Assembly (NCBI RefSeq): GCF_001767395.1
Contig: NZ_CP017014.1
Location: 3,418,501 to 3,482,500, forward strand
Source of the DNA: Rhodococcus sp. WMMA185
Lineage (GTDB): Bacteria > Actinomycetota > Actinomycetes > Mycobacteriales > Mycobacteriaceae
Direction of reading: 5' to 3'
DNA length: 64,000 nucleotides
How positions within the stretch are numbered: position 1 is the stretch's first letter; each line of letters opens with the position of its first letter. A program made the translations under genes and the position numbers. Positions 9,360-22,090 of the stretch are shown one piece after another. The notes under the pieces are model-generated. The model worked only from the letters and a program-made list of their open reading frames with translations, did not search any database and had not been told where the DNA came from.

Positions 9360-9447
9360 GTCCGGTCGCGTACGCGGGTTCCGTGCCGACTCCCGCATCG
9401 GCTCCCGAGACCTTTTCCACGAGTGGGCGATGCGAGACAATCCAACA

Positions 9448-10317
9448 ATGGCATGGCTCGAGATCGTACGCACCGGACCACTGACCACGGTGCAGGATCG
9501 CGGTCGGCCCGGGTATGCGTCCATCGGGGTCGGCGAATCGGGTGCCGCCGACCGGTTCGCCCACGACTGCGCGAACCGGTTGGTGGGCAACCACTCCGAT
9601 GCCGCCACCCTCGAGGTCACGCTCGGCGGGCTCGCGGTCCGCGCGTCCGGAGCGGTTTCGATCGCGGTCACCGGCGCTCGCACTCCCGTTACGGTGAATT
9701 CCGAACCGTGTTCCGACTACACCATGCTGCATCTCAAATCCGGGGACTTACTCGAACTCGCGTACGCATCCGAGGGCCTTCGCAGCTATATCTCCGTTCG
9801 GGGAGGCTTCGATGTACCGGCAGTGATGGGTAGCCGCTCCACCGACACACTCTCGTGGATCGGACCCGATCCCGTCGCCGAGGGTGACCGGCTACCGGTC
9901 GGCACCGAGGCGGGGGACTGGCCGGCAGACGAATTCGTTCCACCGCCGGCTACTCCCGAGAATCCGCTGATGATGCAGGCCAGCCCAGGCCCACGAGACG
10001 ACTGGTTCACCCCCGCATCGGTCGCTGCTCTCTTCCGCGAAACGTGGACCGTCAGCTCCGACACGAACCGCGTCGGAGCAAGACTCCACGGCCCGGGACC
10101 ACTGCACCACTCCATCACGGACGAGTTACCGAGCGAAGCCATGGTGGCGGGGGCGCTGCAGGTTCCGCCCGACGGCCGGCCGATCCTGTTTCTCGCCGAC
10201 CATCCGGTGACGGGCGGCTACCCGGTGATCGCTGTTGTCGCCGAGGCCGATCTCCCCGCGGCCGCACAGTTGCGGCCCGGTCACCGCGTGCGATTCCACC
10301 GAAAAGTGGAACGATAG
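9448..10317 (+). CDS. pxpC: 5-oxoprolinase subunit C (biotin-dependent carboxyltransferase family)
   Basis: The 289-residue product belongs to the allophanate hydrolase subunit 2 / KipA family. Landmarks are EIVRTGPLTTVQDRGRPGY at the N-terminus, SIGVGESGAADRFA, and the C-terminal DHPVTGGYPVIAVVAEADLP. It forms 5-oxoprolinase with PxpA and PxpB. ATG 9448 is chosen by similarity; ATG 9430 is a possible alternative six codons upstream. It lies 88 bp downstream of ald on the same strand and may be co-transcribed with it, which would put one pxp subunit under alanine control. Confidence 0.9.
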   Translation: MAWLEIVRTGPLTTVQDRGRPGYASIGVGESGAADRFAHDCANRLVGNHSDAATLEVTLGGLAVRASGAVSIAVTGARTPVTVNSEPCSDYTMLHLKSGDLLELAYASEGLRSYISVRGGFDVPAVMGSRSTDTLSWIGPDPVAEGDRLPVGTEAGDWPADEFVPPPATPENPLMMQASPGPRDDWFTPASVAALFRETWTVSSDTNRVGARLHGPGPLHHSITDELPSEAMVAGALQVPPDGRPILFLADHPVTGGYPVIAVVAEADLPAAAQLRPGHRVRFHRKVER

Positions 10318-10644
10318 TCGGCGTCAGTGGCGTGCCGGCTCGGATGGCGAAGCATCTGATTCTCGCCCCCCGATCGCGGTGGAGGCACCGATCTCGAAGC
10401 ACTCATCCGCCGTCCGGAGTTTCGGTGGTAGAAGATCTTTCACGTTGCTGATCCTGTGCGCGCTTTCGCGATCTAGGGGATCGCGACACCCACCACACGG
10501 CGGGTTTCGAGCGGGGGACCGCCATCTCAACTTCTACGAAACCCGGGACAGCCCCTTCGGTACCCCAACCTTGCGTGGCTGCGGCTTGATCACGGGGTAG
10601 CCTCACGCAGTGCACAGGGCAACCTGTGGCACCGACCGAATGCA
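10318..10644. other. Non-coding stretch between pxpC and the thiC leader
   Basis: No convincing gene or terminator is visible. The promoter for the thiC leader should lie in the last ~60 bp, around TTGATC and TAGCCT at roughly 10585-10603, but I cannot assign a clear -35/-10 pair. Confidence 0.5.
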
Positions 10645-12387
<1,743 letters not shown>

Positions 12388-12399
12388 GAGTGCCGTCCG

Positions 12400-12424
12400 C
12401 AGCTTCAGGACACCTCGGAAGCTG
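12400..12424 (+). terminator. Weak hairpin after thiC
   Basis: CAGCTTC (12400-12406) pairs with GAAGCTG (12418-12424) around an 11-nt loop, starting 13 bp after the thiC stop. There is no T-run, so termination is only a possibility. Confidence 0.35.
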
Positions 12425-12607
12425 ACCCGGCGCAGGGGGGTCGCGCAAGATCACGCCGCACGATCTCCCTGCGCTCTGCCATCTGTACAAGCGTTCACGG
12501 CAGCCGCTTGATCAACGTCCCCGCGACGAAAGCGAAACACGGATGGCGAGACATCTGGGTGCGGCCTACGATCGAGCCAAACCTTCTCCATCGAGGTGGT
12601 ACCGCTC

Positions 12608-14308
12608 ATGCCCGACACGAACTCCGCCAAGAACGGCGCCGAGGTTCTTCTGGAGCAACTCGATTCCCAAGAGGTCGACTGCGTTTTCGCCTCGCCGATC
12701 GCAGTTATGGCGCCGATCTGGGAAGTGCTTGCCCGTCGCGGAAGCGACCTGAGACTGCGCTACTTCCGTTGCCGTCACGAACTCTTGGCGATCGGCCTGG
12801 CCGCTGGGTACTACAAAGCCACGGGCAGAAGCCAGATAGTCTTCCTGCCGACGTCGATCGGAGTCCAGAACGGATCCATGGGGTTGCACACTGCACTGCA
12901 GGAACGCGTACCGATGACCGTGCTCTCCCCCGATACCCTGTCCTACGGCGAAGACCCGAACACCGACCCCGGCCCGGAATGGCCCTCCCTGCTGGTTGAT
13001 CTCGTCGGACCGGCCCGCAACGCTGAAGCGGTCTCCAAATGGGTCAAGCGCGCACGGACACCATCGGAGTTGGTTCACGAACTCCACCGTGCCCGCTATA
13101 TAGCCGAATCGGTGCCGCTCGGCCCGACGGTTCTGGAGATCCCGTTCGACCTGCTGGTCGGTGAAGGGCACAGCGACATCCCGGCTTGGGTTCCGCCGAC
13201 ACCCGTCGTCGCCACGGAAGAACAGATCGAGCGAGTGGCCCAAGTTCTCGCCGACGCAGCAAACCCGCTGATCATCACCGAGCACGGCGGGCGCACCGCC
13301 CGCGAACGCGACACCCTGGTGCGTCTCGCCGAAGCGCTCTCCGCACCGGTGTTCGAGACCATGTCGCCGGGGTATCACAACTTCCCGCGGTCGCACCCGC
13401 TCTACGTCGCCGGGCCGGTCGAACCGGTTCTGGGCGAGGCCGACGCCATTTTGCTGGCAGGCTGCAACGCGCCGTGGCATCCACCGCAACTCCCGTTGCG
13501 TCCCCGATGTGCCGTCATCCACGTCGAAGAAGATCCCTTGCGGCCACGCGCCGCGTACTGGGGATACCCGACCACCCACACCATCCCGGGAAGCCTCGCT
13601 CCGAATCTCGAAGCACTCGCCGCCAGTGTGGGCAAACGGTCGACAGGCCGGCCGGAGGCCGCCGGGCGTTGGGCCCGCTACAGCGAGAGCATTCGCGCCA
13701 AAGGCCTCGAGGATGCCCAGCAAGCATCCGCGCAGGCAACTGATTTCGTGCCCGCCGCCAATCTGTTCCGTGAACTTCACAACGCGCTGCCCGACGACGC
13801 GATCTGTGTCAACGAGATCATCGCGCAAATGCCACAGATGCTGCAGCACCTCTTCGAGCGCAAGCCGTTCCTTCAGTATCGCGGCGCAGCTGGAGCTCTC
13901 GGTACGAGTCTGGGTACCGCATTGGGTGTTGCGCTCGCCCGACCGCACCAGATCGTCGTCTCGATCCTGGGCGACGGGGCGTGGCACTACAACCCGGTAC
14001 CTGCCGCGCTCGGGTTCTCCCAGGAGTATTCGGTCCCGCTGTTGATCGTGCTCTGCAACAATCGGCAGTACGCGTCCCAAACGGCGAGACTGCTGAAGTA
14101 CTACCCCGACAGCGCAGCGGTCCGGGAGGGCAACTTCGTCGGCAATGTCATCGAGCCCACGCCCGATTACGTGAAAGTCGCCGAAGCGTTCGGCGGCGCG
14201 GGTGAGCGAGTGGCCAAATCAGACGCACTGGGAGCTGCACTTGCGCGGGCCTTGGATACCGTCCGGTCCGGGCAGACATTCGTGCTCGATGTCGTAGTCG
14301 ACCCCTAG
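12608..14308 (+). CDS. Thiamine-pyrophosphate-dependent enzyme, acetolactate synthase/benzoylformate decarboxylase type
   Basis: A 566-residue protein with the three-domain ThDP layout. The N-terminal PYR domain has the activating Glu in FRCRHELLAIGLAAGYYKATG. A central Rossmann-like domain follows (PLIITEHGGRTARERD). The C-terminal PP domain has the Mg/ThDP motif GDGAWHYN with NN about 25 residues later (VLCNN). This supports decarboxylation or carboligation of a 2-keto acid; the substrate is not evident. ATG 12608 is chosen because AGGTGG lies about 8 bp upstream. It follows thiC by 220 bp with its own leader. The downstream amidohydrolase converges on it. Confidence 0.85.
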   Translation: MPDTNSAKNGAEVLLEQLDSQEVDCVFASPIAVMAPIWEVLARRGSDLRLRYFRCRHELLAIGLAAGYYKATGRSQIVFLPTSIGVQNGSMGLHTALQERVPMTVLSPDTLSYGEDPNTDPGPEWPSLLVDLVGPARNAEAVSKWVKRARTPSELVHELHRARYIAESVPLGPTVLEIPFDLLVGEGHSDIPAWVPPTPVVATEEQIERVAQVLADAANPLIITEHGGRTARERDTLVRLAEALSAPVFETMSPGYHNFPRSHPLYVAGPVEPVLGEADAILLAGCNAPWHPPQLPLRPRCAVIHVEEDPLRPRAAYWGYPTTHTIPGSLAPNLEALAASVGKRSTGRPEAAGRWARYSESIRAKGLEDAQQASAQATDFVPAANLFRELHNALPDDAICVNEIIAQMPQMLQHLFERKPFLQYRGAAGALGTSLGTALGVALARPHQIVVSILGDGAWHYNPVPAALGFSQEYSVPLLIVLCNNRQYASQTARLLKYYPDSAAVREGNFVGNVIEPTPDYVKVAEAFGGAGERVAKSDALGAALARALDTVRSGQTFVLDVVVDP

Positions 14309-14352
14309 CCACCTAGTGCCCTGTGCGGGCATCGGCCAACCGATCGGCACTC

Positions 14353-15528
14353 TCAGCTGTCGAGACGGTAAGCACGGCGTGCGTTCTGTGACCCGATCAT
14401 GCGTACGATCCGCCTGGAATCACTCTCGGACCAATCTCGTTGGACCACTCGCTCTTCCACAACTGTCGCGAGCGCCTCCCGGAACTGCATCGCTGCGACG
14501 TAATACAGTTCGGGCAGCCCGAAGGCGTCCGTGGAGAACAGCACCGACCCAAATGGTGCGAGCTCGAGCAATTCGGCCAGGATGCTGGCAGCTCCCCTGC
14601 GCCCGACGTTCTGTACCGCGAGTCCGACGTCGACGAACACGTGGTCGAATACCTGTGCCAGGTAACCCGCATGCCTGTGAAACGGGTAGTTGTGCAGCAG
14701 CATGATCGGCACGCCGCAATCGGCAGTGGCACGCAGCAACGGCATGAGCAGCAACGGATCCCCACGGGCCAGGTCGGTGTCGGCGTCGCCGTAGCCGACG
14801 TGAAACTGGATCGGCAGGCCGAGATCGACGGCAGTCCAGATCAGAAAACGAATCAGAGTCCGGTCGTTGAGTCGAATCGGTTCCCCGGTAGCGATCTCCG
14901 ACTCCCATCGAGCCGCCGCGATCAAGACGTCAGCATCCGAGGGGCGTTCGGGAGCCAGATCGAGCCCCACCCGATAGGCGGCAATGGATTTGAAGGCGAT
15001 CGCAGTGTGGGCCGCGGCCTCGAGCCTCGCACGGCAGGTCTGCGCGAAGGTGTTGCCGCTGCACTCGGCGATCACCTCCGCGGCGACCGACTCGAGCCGG
15101 ACCACCTCGTACGCCCTCGCACCGGCTAGGACGGCCAAGTCTTCCGGCGTGGTGACCCGGTCTTGTAGAAATCCTGTGTCGACCAGAAATTCGGATATTC
15201 CGGTCGCGCGCATCAGGCGCCGGGTAACTTCGTCGACTCCGAGTTCTGCGCGCCGATGCAAGTACTCGTCGGGTTCGGAGTGGGGCGCCATGTCGAGGAC
15301 GGGAGCACACAACCGGCGCACCGAAAATCCAACTTGCGTGTCGAACAGACTGCCGTGCCACTGCCCGGGCGCGTCAGCCTCGCACAGCAACGACTCGAAT
15401 ACCGCTCTGTCCAGCGGTTCGCGCATCACTCCGTGGCAGTGATGGTCGACGAGGGACACGGCGGCGACGGCCTCCGCGATCGAGCCCCCATCGAGGGCCG
15501 GCGGCATGTCCTCTGGGAAAGTTGCCAC
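14353..15528 (-). CDS. Amidohydrolase-family TIM-barrel metal hydrolase
   Basis: A 391-residue protein of the amidohydrolase-2 type. Metal-site candidates are DHHCHG (~residue 30) at the end of the first strand, QFHVGYGD in the middle, LLHNYPFHRHAGYLA, and a late STDAFG whose Asp is probably catalytic. FluG N-terminal domains and other C-N or C-C bond hydrolases share this pattern. The substrate is unknown; no glutamine synthetase lies nearby, which weakens a FluG assignment. It starts at GTG and stands alone, between a convergent ThDP enzyme and rlmB. Confidence 0.78.
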   Translation of the reverse strand: MATFPEDMPPALDGGSIAEAVAAVSLVDHHCHGVMREPLDRAVFESLLCEADAPGQWHGSLFDTQVGFSVRRLCAPVLDMAPHSEPDEYLHRRAELGVDEVTRRLMRATGISEFLVDTGFLQDRVTTPEDLAVLAGARAYEVVRLESVAAEVIAECSGNTFAQTCRARLEAAAHTAIAFKSIAAYRVGLDLAPERPSDADVLIAAARWESEIATGEPIRLNDRTLIRFLIWTAVDLGLPIQFHVGYGDADTDLARGDPLLLMPLLRATADCGVPIMLLHNYPFHRHAGYLAQVFDHVFVDVGLAVQNVGRRGAASILAELLELAPFGSVLFSTDAFGLPELYYVAAMQFREALATVVEERVVQRDWSESDSRRIVRMIGSQNARRAYRLDS

Positions 15529-15587
15529 CCTGCTATTGTGCCGCTTGCCGGGTCCTCGCGGCGAGCCGTCAGGCCCAGTGCCTGAAG

Positions 15588-16559
15588 TCAGCCTCTACGT
15601 CGACGAGCGATGTCGGCGAGCACGACTCCTGCAGCGACCGACGCGTTGAGTGACTCCACCGGCCCTGCCATCGGAATGCTGAGGACGGCGTCGCAGTTCT
15701 CGCGAACGAGGCGCGAGAGACCCTTGCCCTCGGAACCGACAACGACCACGACCGGACCGCTGCCGTCGAACTCGTCGAGCGTGGTGTCACCACCCGCGTC
15801 CAGGCCGACTACCTGAACACCCTTGGACGCCCAGTTCTTCAACGTGCGCGTGAGATTGGTTGCGCGAGCGATGGGCAGACGAGCCGCGGCTCCGGCGCTG
15901 GTACGCCATGCCACTGCAGTGACCGCGGCGCTACGACGCTCCGGGATCACCACTCCGTGCCCACCGAACGCGGCCACCGAACGCACGACGGCGCCGAGGT
16001 TGCGGGGATCGGTGATGTTGTCGAGGGCCACGAGAAGCGGCGGCTCCTGTTGCTTGCGGGCTTCGGCAAGCAGGTCGTCGGGATGCGCATAGCGGTATGG
16101 CGGCACCTGCAACGCGACGCCCTGATGCAACCCGTTGGAGCTGAGCCGATCGAGATCGGTCCGCGGTACTTCGAGAATGGAGATGCCTGCGTCGGCGGCG
16201 CGCTGAACGGATTCCTTCAGACGATCGTCACTCTCGGTTCCTACCGCGACGTACAGGGCGGTGGCGGGAACTCCCGCCCGCAGACACTCCACAACGGGGT
16301 TGCGGCCCAACACGTTCTCAGGGCCGTCGAGAGCCTTCCGGCCCTGGCTCTGACGACCACCACGACCCGCCTGTTTCTCGGCTTCTCTCGCAGCGCGGGC
16401 TGCCCGCTTGGCGGCGGGATGTTTGGTACGGGCCTCTGCCGGCGGTGTAGCGCCGCGACCCTCGAGGCCCTTGCGGCGCCGACCACCGGAGCCCGCTACC
16501 TGGCCCTTCTTGGTGCCGGCCTTGCGGACCGCTCCGCGCCTGCTCGAATTTCCAGCCAT
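15588..16559 (-). CDS. rlmB: 23S rRNA 2'-O-ribose methyltransferase, TrmH/SpoU family (RlmB)
   Basis: The product is 323 residues. The first ~100 are Lys/Arg/Gly-rich and probably disordered. They are followed by the SpoU substrate-binding domain ([19 protein letters not shown]) and the SPOUT knot ([60 protein letters not shown]). RlmB methylates G2251 of 23S rRNA. ATG 16559 is chosen over an upstream frame extension because it lies 2 bp after the cysS stop, in the conserved cysS-rlmB order. Confidence 0.93.
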   Translation of the reverse strand: MAGNSSRRGAVRKAGTKKGQVAGSGGRRRKGLEGRGATPPAEARTKHPAAKRAARAAREAEKQAGRGGRQSQGRKALDGPENVLGRNPVVECLRAGVPATALYVAVGTESDDRLKESVQRAADAGISILEVPRTDLDRLSSNGLHQGVALQVPPYRYAHPDDLLAEARKQQEPPLLVALDNITDPRNLGAVVRSVAAFGGHGVVIPERRSAAVTAVAWRTSAGAAARLPIARATNLTRTLKNWASKGVQVVGLDAGGDTTLDEFDGSGPVVVVVGSEGKGLSRLVRENCDAVLSIPMAGPVESLNASVAAGVVLADIARRRRG

Positions 16560-16561
16560 TG

Positions 16562-17956
16562 CTACTGTCCTGCCTCGAGAGACCACTCGGGCCCGTTGGG
16601 AGTGTCGGTGACCTCGATACCCGCCCGAACGAGACGGTCACGCACCTCGTCTGCCACAGCCCAGTTCTTCTCGGCACGAGCAACCTGCCTGCGCTCGAGC
16701 TCGGCCCGGACCAACACGTCCAGGGCGTCGGTTGCCGCGGACGCGGACGCAGTCCCCTGAGTCCAGTGCTCATCCAGCGGATCGACACCGAGAATGCCGA
16801 CCATGGCCCGGACTTGTGAGGCGATCTCCCGCGCACCCTCGAGATCCCCGCGATCGAGAGCGATGTTTCCCTCGCGGACCGTGCCGTGCACCTCGGCCAG
16901 AGCGGCGGGAACGGCAAGGTCGTCGTCCAGAGCACGCCCGAAAGCCTCGGTCCACCGGCCTACTCGCACCTCACCCGCACGCTCCTGAGTTCGAGCGACG
17001 AAGGACTCCACCCGGCGGAACGCCGCAGCGCCCTCTTCGAGGGCCGTCTCGGAATATTCCAGCATCGACCGGTAGTGCGCGCTTCCGAGATAGTACCGAA
17101 GTTCTTGCGGGCGAACCTTTTTCAGCACGTTCGGAACCGACAGAACATTGCCCAGCGACTTCGACATCTTCTCGCCACCCATGGTGACCCAGCCGTTGTG
17201 CAGCCAGTACTGCGCGAAACCGTCTCCCGCGCACTTGGCCTGGGCGATCTCGTTCTCATGGTGGGGGAACATCAACTCGACACCGCCGCAGTGAATGTCG
17301 AATGCGGCCCCGAGATAGAACTCGGCCATTGCTGAGCACTCGAGATGCCAGCCTGGACGGCCGCGACCCCACGGTGTCGGCCAGGAAGGCTCTCCCGGCT
17401 TCTCCGCCTTCCAGAGCGTGAAGTCGCGTGGGTCGCGCTTGCCTCGTCCGGCATCCTCACCCTGGTGCACGTCTTCGAGTTTGTGCCCCGACAGGCTGCC
17501 GTACTCCGGGTAGCTGCGGACATCGAAGTAGACGTCACCATCGGCCGCATACGCGTGGCCCTTGTCGATGAGACGCTGCATCATCTCGATCATCTGCGTG
17601 ATGTGTCCGGTGGCACGCGGTTCGATGGACGGGGGCAGCACACCGAGTTGCTCGTACGCCCAGCTGAAGGACCGTTCGAAGGTCGCAGCCCACTCCCACC
17701 ACGGGCGGCCCGCCTCGGCGGCCTTCGCCAGAATCTTGTCCTCGATGTCCGTGACGTTGCGCACGAACGCGACCTCATAGTCGTTGGCAAGCAGCCAGCG
17801 GCGGAGAACGTCGAACGCGACGCTGCTGCGTACGTGACCGATATGGGGTTCTCCCTGCACCGTTGCCCCACACAGGTACACCGATGCACGTCCGGGGGCC
17901 AGCGGAACGAAGTCACGCAGAGCCCGACTCTCGGTGTCGAATAGGCGCAGGGTCAC
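16562..17956 (-). CDS. cysS: Cysteinyl-tRNA synthetase
   Basis: A 464-residue class I synthetase. The HIGH-type signature is in [12 protein letters not shown] (~residue 33-44), KMSKS is in [11 protein letters not shown] (~residue 265), and Zn-coordinating residues include the early Cys in YLCGATV and [14 protein letters not shown]. It charges tRNA-Cys. It belongs to the ispD-ispF-cysS-rlmB run, 11 bp downstream of ispF. A distinct second copy-like gene (mshC) for mycothiol is usual in this group but is not in this window. Confidence 0.97.
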   Translation of the reverse strand: MTLRLFDTESRALRDFVPLAPGRASVYLCGATVQGEPHIGHVRSSVAFDVLRRWLLANDYEVAFVRNVTDIEDKILAKAAEAGRPWWEWAATFERSFSWAYEQLGVLPPSIEPRATGHITQMIEMMQRLIDKGHAYAADGDVYFDVRSYPEYGSLSGHKLEDVHQGEDAGRGKRDPRDFTLWKAEKPGEPSWPTPWGRGRPGWHLECSAMAEFYLGAAFDIHCGGVELMFPHHENEIAQAKCAGDGFAQYWLHNGWVTMGGEKMSKSLGNVLSVPNVLKKVRPQELRYYLGSAHYRSMLEYSETALEEGAAAFRRVESFVARTQERAGEVRVGRWTEAFGRALDDDLAVPAALAEVHGTVREGNIALDRGDLEGAREIASQVRAMVGILGVDPLDEHWTQGTASASAATDALDVLVRAELERRQVARAEKNWAVADEVRDRLVRAGIEVTDTPNGPEWSLEAGQ

Positions 17957-17967
17957 GACCAGCGATA

Positions 17968-18444
17968 CTACCTGGCGCCGGAATGGCGAATGACCAGCGC
18001 GGTGGCCATCGCCGCAATCCCCTCACCGCGCCCGGTGAGACCGAGGCCGTCCGTGGTAGTTGCGGACACCGACACCGGTGCGCCCAGGACTCCGCTCAGC
18101 ACCTGTTGTGCCTCACGTCGCCGAGGTCCGATCTTCGGACGGTTTCCGATCACCTGGACGGCTGCGTTGCCGACACCGAAGCCATCCACTTCGAGGAGTC
18201 GACGAACTTCCGCAAGCATCTCGGCGCCGCTCACACCCGACCACTCCGGCCTGCCGGTGCCGAACACGGAACCTAGATCGCCGAGACCTGCAGCGGAGAG
18301 CAGTGCATCGCACAGCGCGTGAACGGCTACGTCGCCATCAGAATGGCCCGCGCAGCCGTCCTCGTTCTCGAACAACAGGCCGGCGATCCAGCACGGTCGC
18401 CCCTGTTCGATCGGATGGACGTCGGTCCCTATTCCCACTCGCAC
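17968..18444 (-). CDS. ispF: 2-C-methyl-D-erythritol 2,4-cyclodiphosphate synthase
   Basis: A 158-residue MEP-pathway enzyme that cyclises CDP-methylerythritol phosphate. [10 protein letters not shown] gives the metal ligands Asp8 and His10, and [17 protein letters not shown] provides the third. The C-terminal [23 protein letters not shown] is typical. A GTG start overlaps the ispD stop by one base (TAGTG), so translation is coupled. Confidence 0.96.
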   Translation of the reverse strand: MRVGIGTDVHPIEQGRPCWIAGLLFENEDGCAGHSDGDVAVHALCDALLSAAGLGDLGSVFGTGRPEWSGVSGAEMLAEVRRLLEVDGFGVGNAAVQVIGNRPKIGPRRREAQQVLSGVLGAPVSVSATTTDGLGLTGRGEGIAAMATALVIRHSGAR

Positions 18445-19124
18445 TAGGGCGTCCCTTCTTCGACCAGCGCTCGGGCAAGCATAAGGTCCAGCGGCGTGGT
18501 GATCTTGAATGCTGTGGGTTCCCCGACGATGGTGCGAACCCGTTCGCCGAGTCGCTCCACCAATCCGGCGTCATCCGTTGCGTGATCGTCGGCTTCGTCG
18601 TAAGCCCTGCGGAGCAGGTCCACGGTGAAGCCCTGCGGTGTTTGCACGGCTCGCAACTCGGACCGTTCTGGTGTGCCGGTGACCGCACCGAGAATGTCGA
18701 CGGTCTTGATCGTGTCCGCGACGGGAAGAACAGGAACTACCGCGGTACGACCCGAACGCAACTCCGCGGCCACGCGCGCGATGAGGGACGGCGGCGTGAG
18801 AGCGCGTGCAGCATCATGCACCAGCACGTACTGTGCGCCGTCGACCATCGCGAGGCCCGCGCGAACCGATTCCGTACGTTCACTGCCGCCGGCCACAACC
18901 GTGACATCGGCGGGCAGCATCGTCCGAGTCGAGTCGACCAACTCTTCCGGCACGATCACGACAACGCGGTCGACGACCCCAGACCGCAGGAGTCCGTCGA
19001 CCGCGCGGCTGAGCATGACCCTCCCGCCGAGATCAACGAATGCCTTGGGCATTCCCTCGCCCAAACGCATACCCTGACCAGCGGCGGGAACCAGCGCAAC
19101 AACAGAATCAAAAGATTCGGTCAC
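18444..19124 (-). CDS. ispD: 2-C-methyl-D-erythritol 4-phosphate cytidylyltransferase
   Basis: A 226-residue nucleotidyltransferase making CDP-methylerythritol for isoprenoid synthesis. The CTP-binding N-terminus is [22 protein letters not shown]. Other landmarks are [16 protein letters not shown] and the C-terminal [29 protein letters not shown]. It is coupled to ispF by a one-base overlap and follows carD by 18 bp, a conserved actinobacterial arrangement. Confidence 0.96.
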   Translation of the reverse strand: MTESFDSVVALVPAAGQGMRLGEGMPKAFVDLGGRVMLSRAVDGLLRSGVVDRVVVIVPEELVDSTRTMLPADVTVVAGGSERTESVRAGLAMVDGAQYVLVHDAARALTPPSLIARVAAELRSGRTAVVPVLPVADTIKTVDILGAVTGTPERSELRAVQTPQGFTVDLLRRAYDEADDHATDDAGLVERLGERVRTIVGEPTAFKITTPLDLMLARALVEEGTP

Positions 19125-19142
19125 CGTGGATGTCGCGGCTGT

Positions 19143-19661
<519 letters not shown>

Positions 19662-19894
19662 TTAACACGCGTCCGAATCCTGGTCGCATCAACGGCGCAG
19701 GTCAGGGGCTTCGTGGCTCAATTATGGGGGTTGACAGGACCACCGATACGTGCATGCCGGACACCCTCGGAGATGCTTTCCGCGGCCTCGAACCGCTGCG
19801 CAGGCAAGCGTTGTGAGCACCCAGAGCGCAGGCCGCGGAAGGGAACTACTACGCTTCCTAGTCGGAGTGCAAGCCTGAAACTGGAGGACAACTC

Positions 19895-20524
19895 GTGACT
19901 GCTCTCGACAAGCCGACTCGCCGAGTCGCTACCGCCGTTGCTCTCGCTGCCGGCGCGGCCCTCACGTTGTCAGCTTGCAGTGCGGGCCAGATAACCCAGA
20001 CGTCGAGCCAGGTCGCTGCGATCAACGGCAACAGCGCCGACGGCGGATCGATCGCGCTGCGCAACGTGCATGTGGTGTTCCCCAACTCCGAGGAATACAG
20101 CATCGAGCCCGGCGGCACCGCTGTCCTGGCCTTCACCGCGGTCAACCTCAATGAGTCCGTGGCCGACACGCTGACCGCGATCACCACGGATTTCGCCGAG
20201 TCCGTGACGATCGGTACCGCCACCGGCGATCAGGAGATCGCGCCGCAAACCTCGTTGGCCGCCGGCCTTCCTGCCCAGGACTTCGCCGAGAGCGCCGAAG
20301 CCCGGACCCAGTCGGACGAGAGTGCAGACGCACCTACGGATCTGTTGCTGGTCACCCTCGACGACCTGAATGAAGGTGTGCGACCCGGCCTCACGTTCCC
20401 AGCCACCTTCACGTTCGAGAAGGCCGGAGATATCACCGTCTCCGTGCCCGTAGACGCCGGCCCCTTGACCGAGCGTGAGGTCTCCGACCGGTCCCCCGGC
20501 AGCGAAGCCGGCGGCGGACACTAG
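19895..20524 (+). CDS. LpqE-like lipoprotein
   Basis: A 209-residue putative secreted lipoprotein with a basic N-terminus, a hydrophobic segment (VALAAGAALTLSAC) and a lipobox ending at about Cys28. The mature part (SIALRNVHVVFPNSEEYSIEPGGTAVLAFTAVN) resembles a single Ig-like or copper-chaperone-like beta domain. The position between carD and radA equals Rv3584 (lpqE) in M. tuberculosis. GTG is chosen for the GGAGG about 9 bp upstream. Function is not established; copper handling has been suggested for related actinobacterial lipoproteins. Confidence 0.82.
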   Translation: MTALDKPTRRVATAVALAAGAALTLSACSAGQITQTSSQVAAINGNSADGGSIALRNVHVVFPNSEEYSIEPGGTAVLAFTAVNLNESVADTLTAITTDFAESVTIGTATGDQEIAPQTSLAAGLPAQDFAESAEARTQSDESADAPTDLLLVTLDDLNEGVRPGLTFPATFTFEKAGDITVSVPVDAGPLTEREVSDRSPGSEAGGGH

Positions 20525-20582
20525 CAAGAGCCGCACCAGCAGTATCGGGTTCACTGTCGGACCTGCCCCCTAGTCTGACCGC

Positions 20583-21968
20583 GTGGCCAAATCGAAATCC
20601 AACTTTCGTTGCTCGACGTGCCAGTGCACGGTTCCCAAATGGGTTGGCCGATGCCCGGAGTGCGACAGCTGGGGTTCGATGGACGAGGTACCGATCATCG
20701 CGTCGGTCTCCAGCCGGGCCGGTGCCTCCCTCGCGAAAGCTGGTGCAGGTGCGATCCTTCCGTCCAGCCCGGCCACGCCGATCACTCGGATCGACAGCAA
20801 GTCCACCCGCGCCAAGCCGACTGGTATCGGCGAACTCGACCGCGTCCTCGGCGGCGGGGTGGTCCCCGGCTCGGTCGTCCTCCTCGCCGGAGAGCCCGGT
20901 GTCGGCAAGTCCACGTTGCTACTCGAGGTAGTTCATCAATGGGCCCGACGGGGACCCGACAACCGGTCCCTCTATGTCACGGGTGAAGAATCCGCCGGGC
21001 AGGTACGCCTACGGGCCGATCGGACCGGCGCGGTGCACGAGAGGGTCTACCTCACTGCCGAATCCGACCTCGCGACCATCCTCGGCCATGTGGAACAGGT
21101 GAACCCCACCTTGCTCATCGTCGACTCCGTCCAGACCATGTGCGCTGCGGACGTCGACGGAGTCGTGGGCGGTGTCACGCAGGTGAAAGCAGTCACCAGC
21201 GCACTCACATCCCTCGCCAAGGCCAGTGGCGTTCCTGTGCTGTTGATCGGTCACGTCACGAAGGACGGCGCCGTCGCCGGCCCTCGATCACTCGAACACC
21301 TCGTGGATGTCGTCCTGCATTTCGAGGGCGACAAGCATTCGACCCTCCGCATGGTGCGAGGCGTCAAGAATCGCTTCGGCGCAGCAGACGAGGTCGGCTG
21401 CTTCGAGCTTCACGAAGATGGCATCGCCGGCATCAGCGATCCTTCGGGACTGTTCCTGCATCACCGCACCGAAGCCGTACCCGGGACTGCCGTCACCGTC
21501 ATGATGGATGGCAAACGGCCACTCCTGGGCGAAGTCCAGGCCCTCGTCGCCGCAACGTCCATGCCCGCGCCTCGGCGGGCTGTGAGCGGTCTCGACAGCG
21601 CCCGCGTTGCGATGGTGCTGGCCGTACTCGATCGGCGGTGTGGGGTGCCGATCGCGAAGAACGACGTCTACGCAGCAACCGTCGGGGGCATGCGGATGAC
21701 CGAACCTTCGGCTGACCTCGCCCTAGCCCTCGCCGTTGCGTCTGCCGTGCGGGACAGGCCCGTCCCCGACGGGCTTGTGATCCTCGGCGAAGTGGGCCTT
21801 GCCGGGGAGGTTCGCCGAGTGCCCGGTGTGGGGCGGCGCCTCACCGAGGCAGCCCGTCTGGGATTCACCCGGGCCCTGGTACCCCTCGATTCGGGGGCGC
21901 CTCCGGTCGGTATGAAGGTGACCGAGGTCGGGCACCTGGATGCGGCGATCGCCGCTCTGAGGGGCTGA
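20583..21968 (+). CDS. radA: DNA repair protein RadA
   Basis: A 461-residue RecA-like branch-migration helicase. The N-terminal C4 zinc finger is CSTCQC...CPEC (residues ~10-27). Walker A is GEPGVGKST and Walker B is LLIVDSVQT. The RadA-specific KNRFG motif is in [11 protein letters not shown], and the C-terminal Lon-protease-like domain is [20 protein letters not shown]. It processes recombination intermediates. The next gene is disA, the usual partner, whose c-di-AMP synthesis RadA is known to modulate in several bacteria. Confidence 0.97.
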   Translation: MAKSKSNFRCSTCQCTVPKWVGRCPECDSWGSMDEVPIIASVSSRAGASLAKAGAGAILPSSPATPITRIDSKSTRAKPTGIGELDRVLGGGVVPGSVVLLAGEPGVGKSTLLLEVVHQWARRGPDNRSLYVTGEESAGQVRLRADRTGAVHERVYLTAESDLATILGHVEQVNPTLLIVDSVQTMCAADVDGVVGGVTQVKAVTSALTSLAKASGVPVLLIGHVTKDGAVAGPRSLEHLVDVVLHFEGDKHSTLRMVRGVKNRFGAADEVGCFELHEDGIAGISDPSGLFLHHRTEAVPGTAVTVMMDGKRPLLGEVQALVAATSMPAPRRAVSGLDSARVAMVLAVLDRRCGVPIAKNDVYAATVGGMRMTEPSADLALALAVASAVRDRPVPDGLVILGEVGLAGEVRRVPGVGRRLTEAARLGFTRALVPLDSGAPPVGMKVTEVGHLDAAIAALRG

Positions 21969-22090
21969 GACGCGGCGATCACCGGACAAAATCCGCATTT
22001 CAGTGGTAGATAGGAATCTGTGTGCGAGTCCGAACCGATTTCGACCACGGCCCCCGCAAGTGGCCTCTACATCGGCGGGGTAGTTGGGCG

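Noticed and set aside
8253..9683. 476-residue open frame antisense to ald and pxpC
   Set aside because: It spans two real genes and the gap between them with no family signature.
12566..14080. 504-residue open frame antisense to the ThDP enzyme
   Set aside because: The plus-strand ThDP enzyme has all its family motifs; the antisense frame has none.
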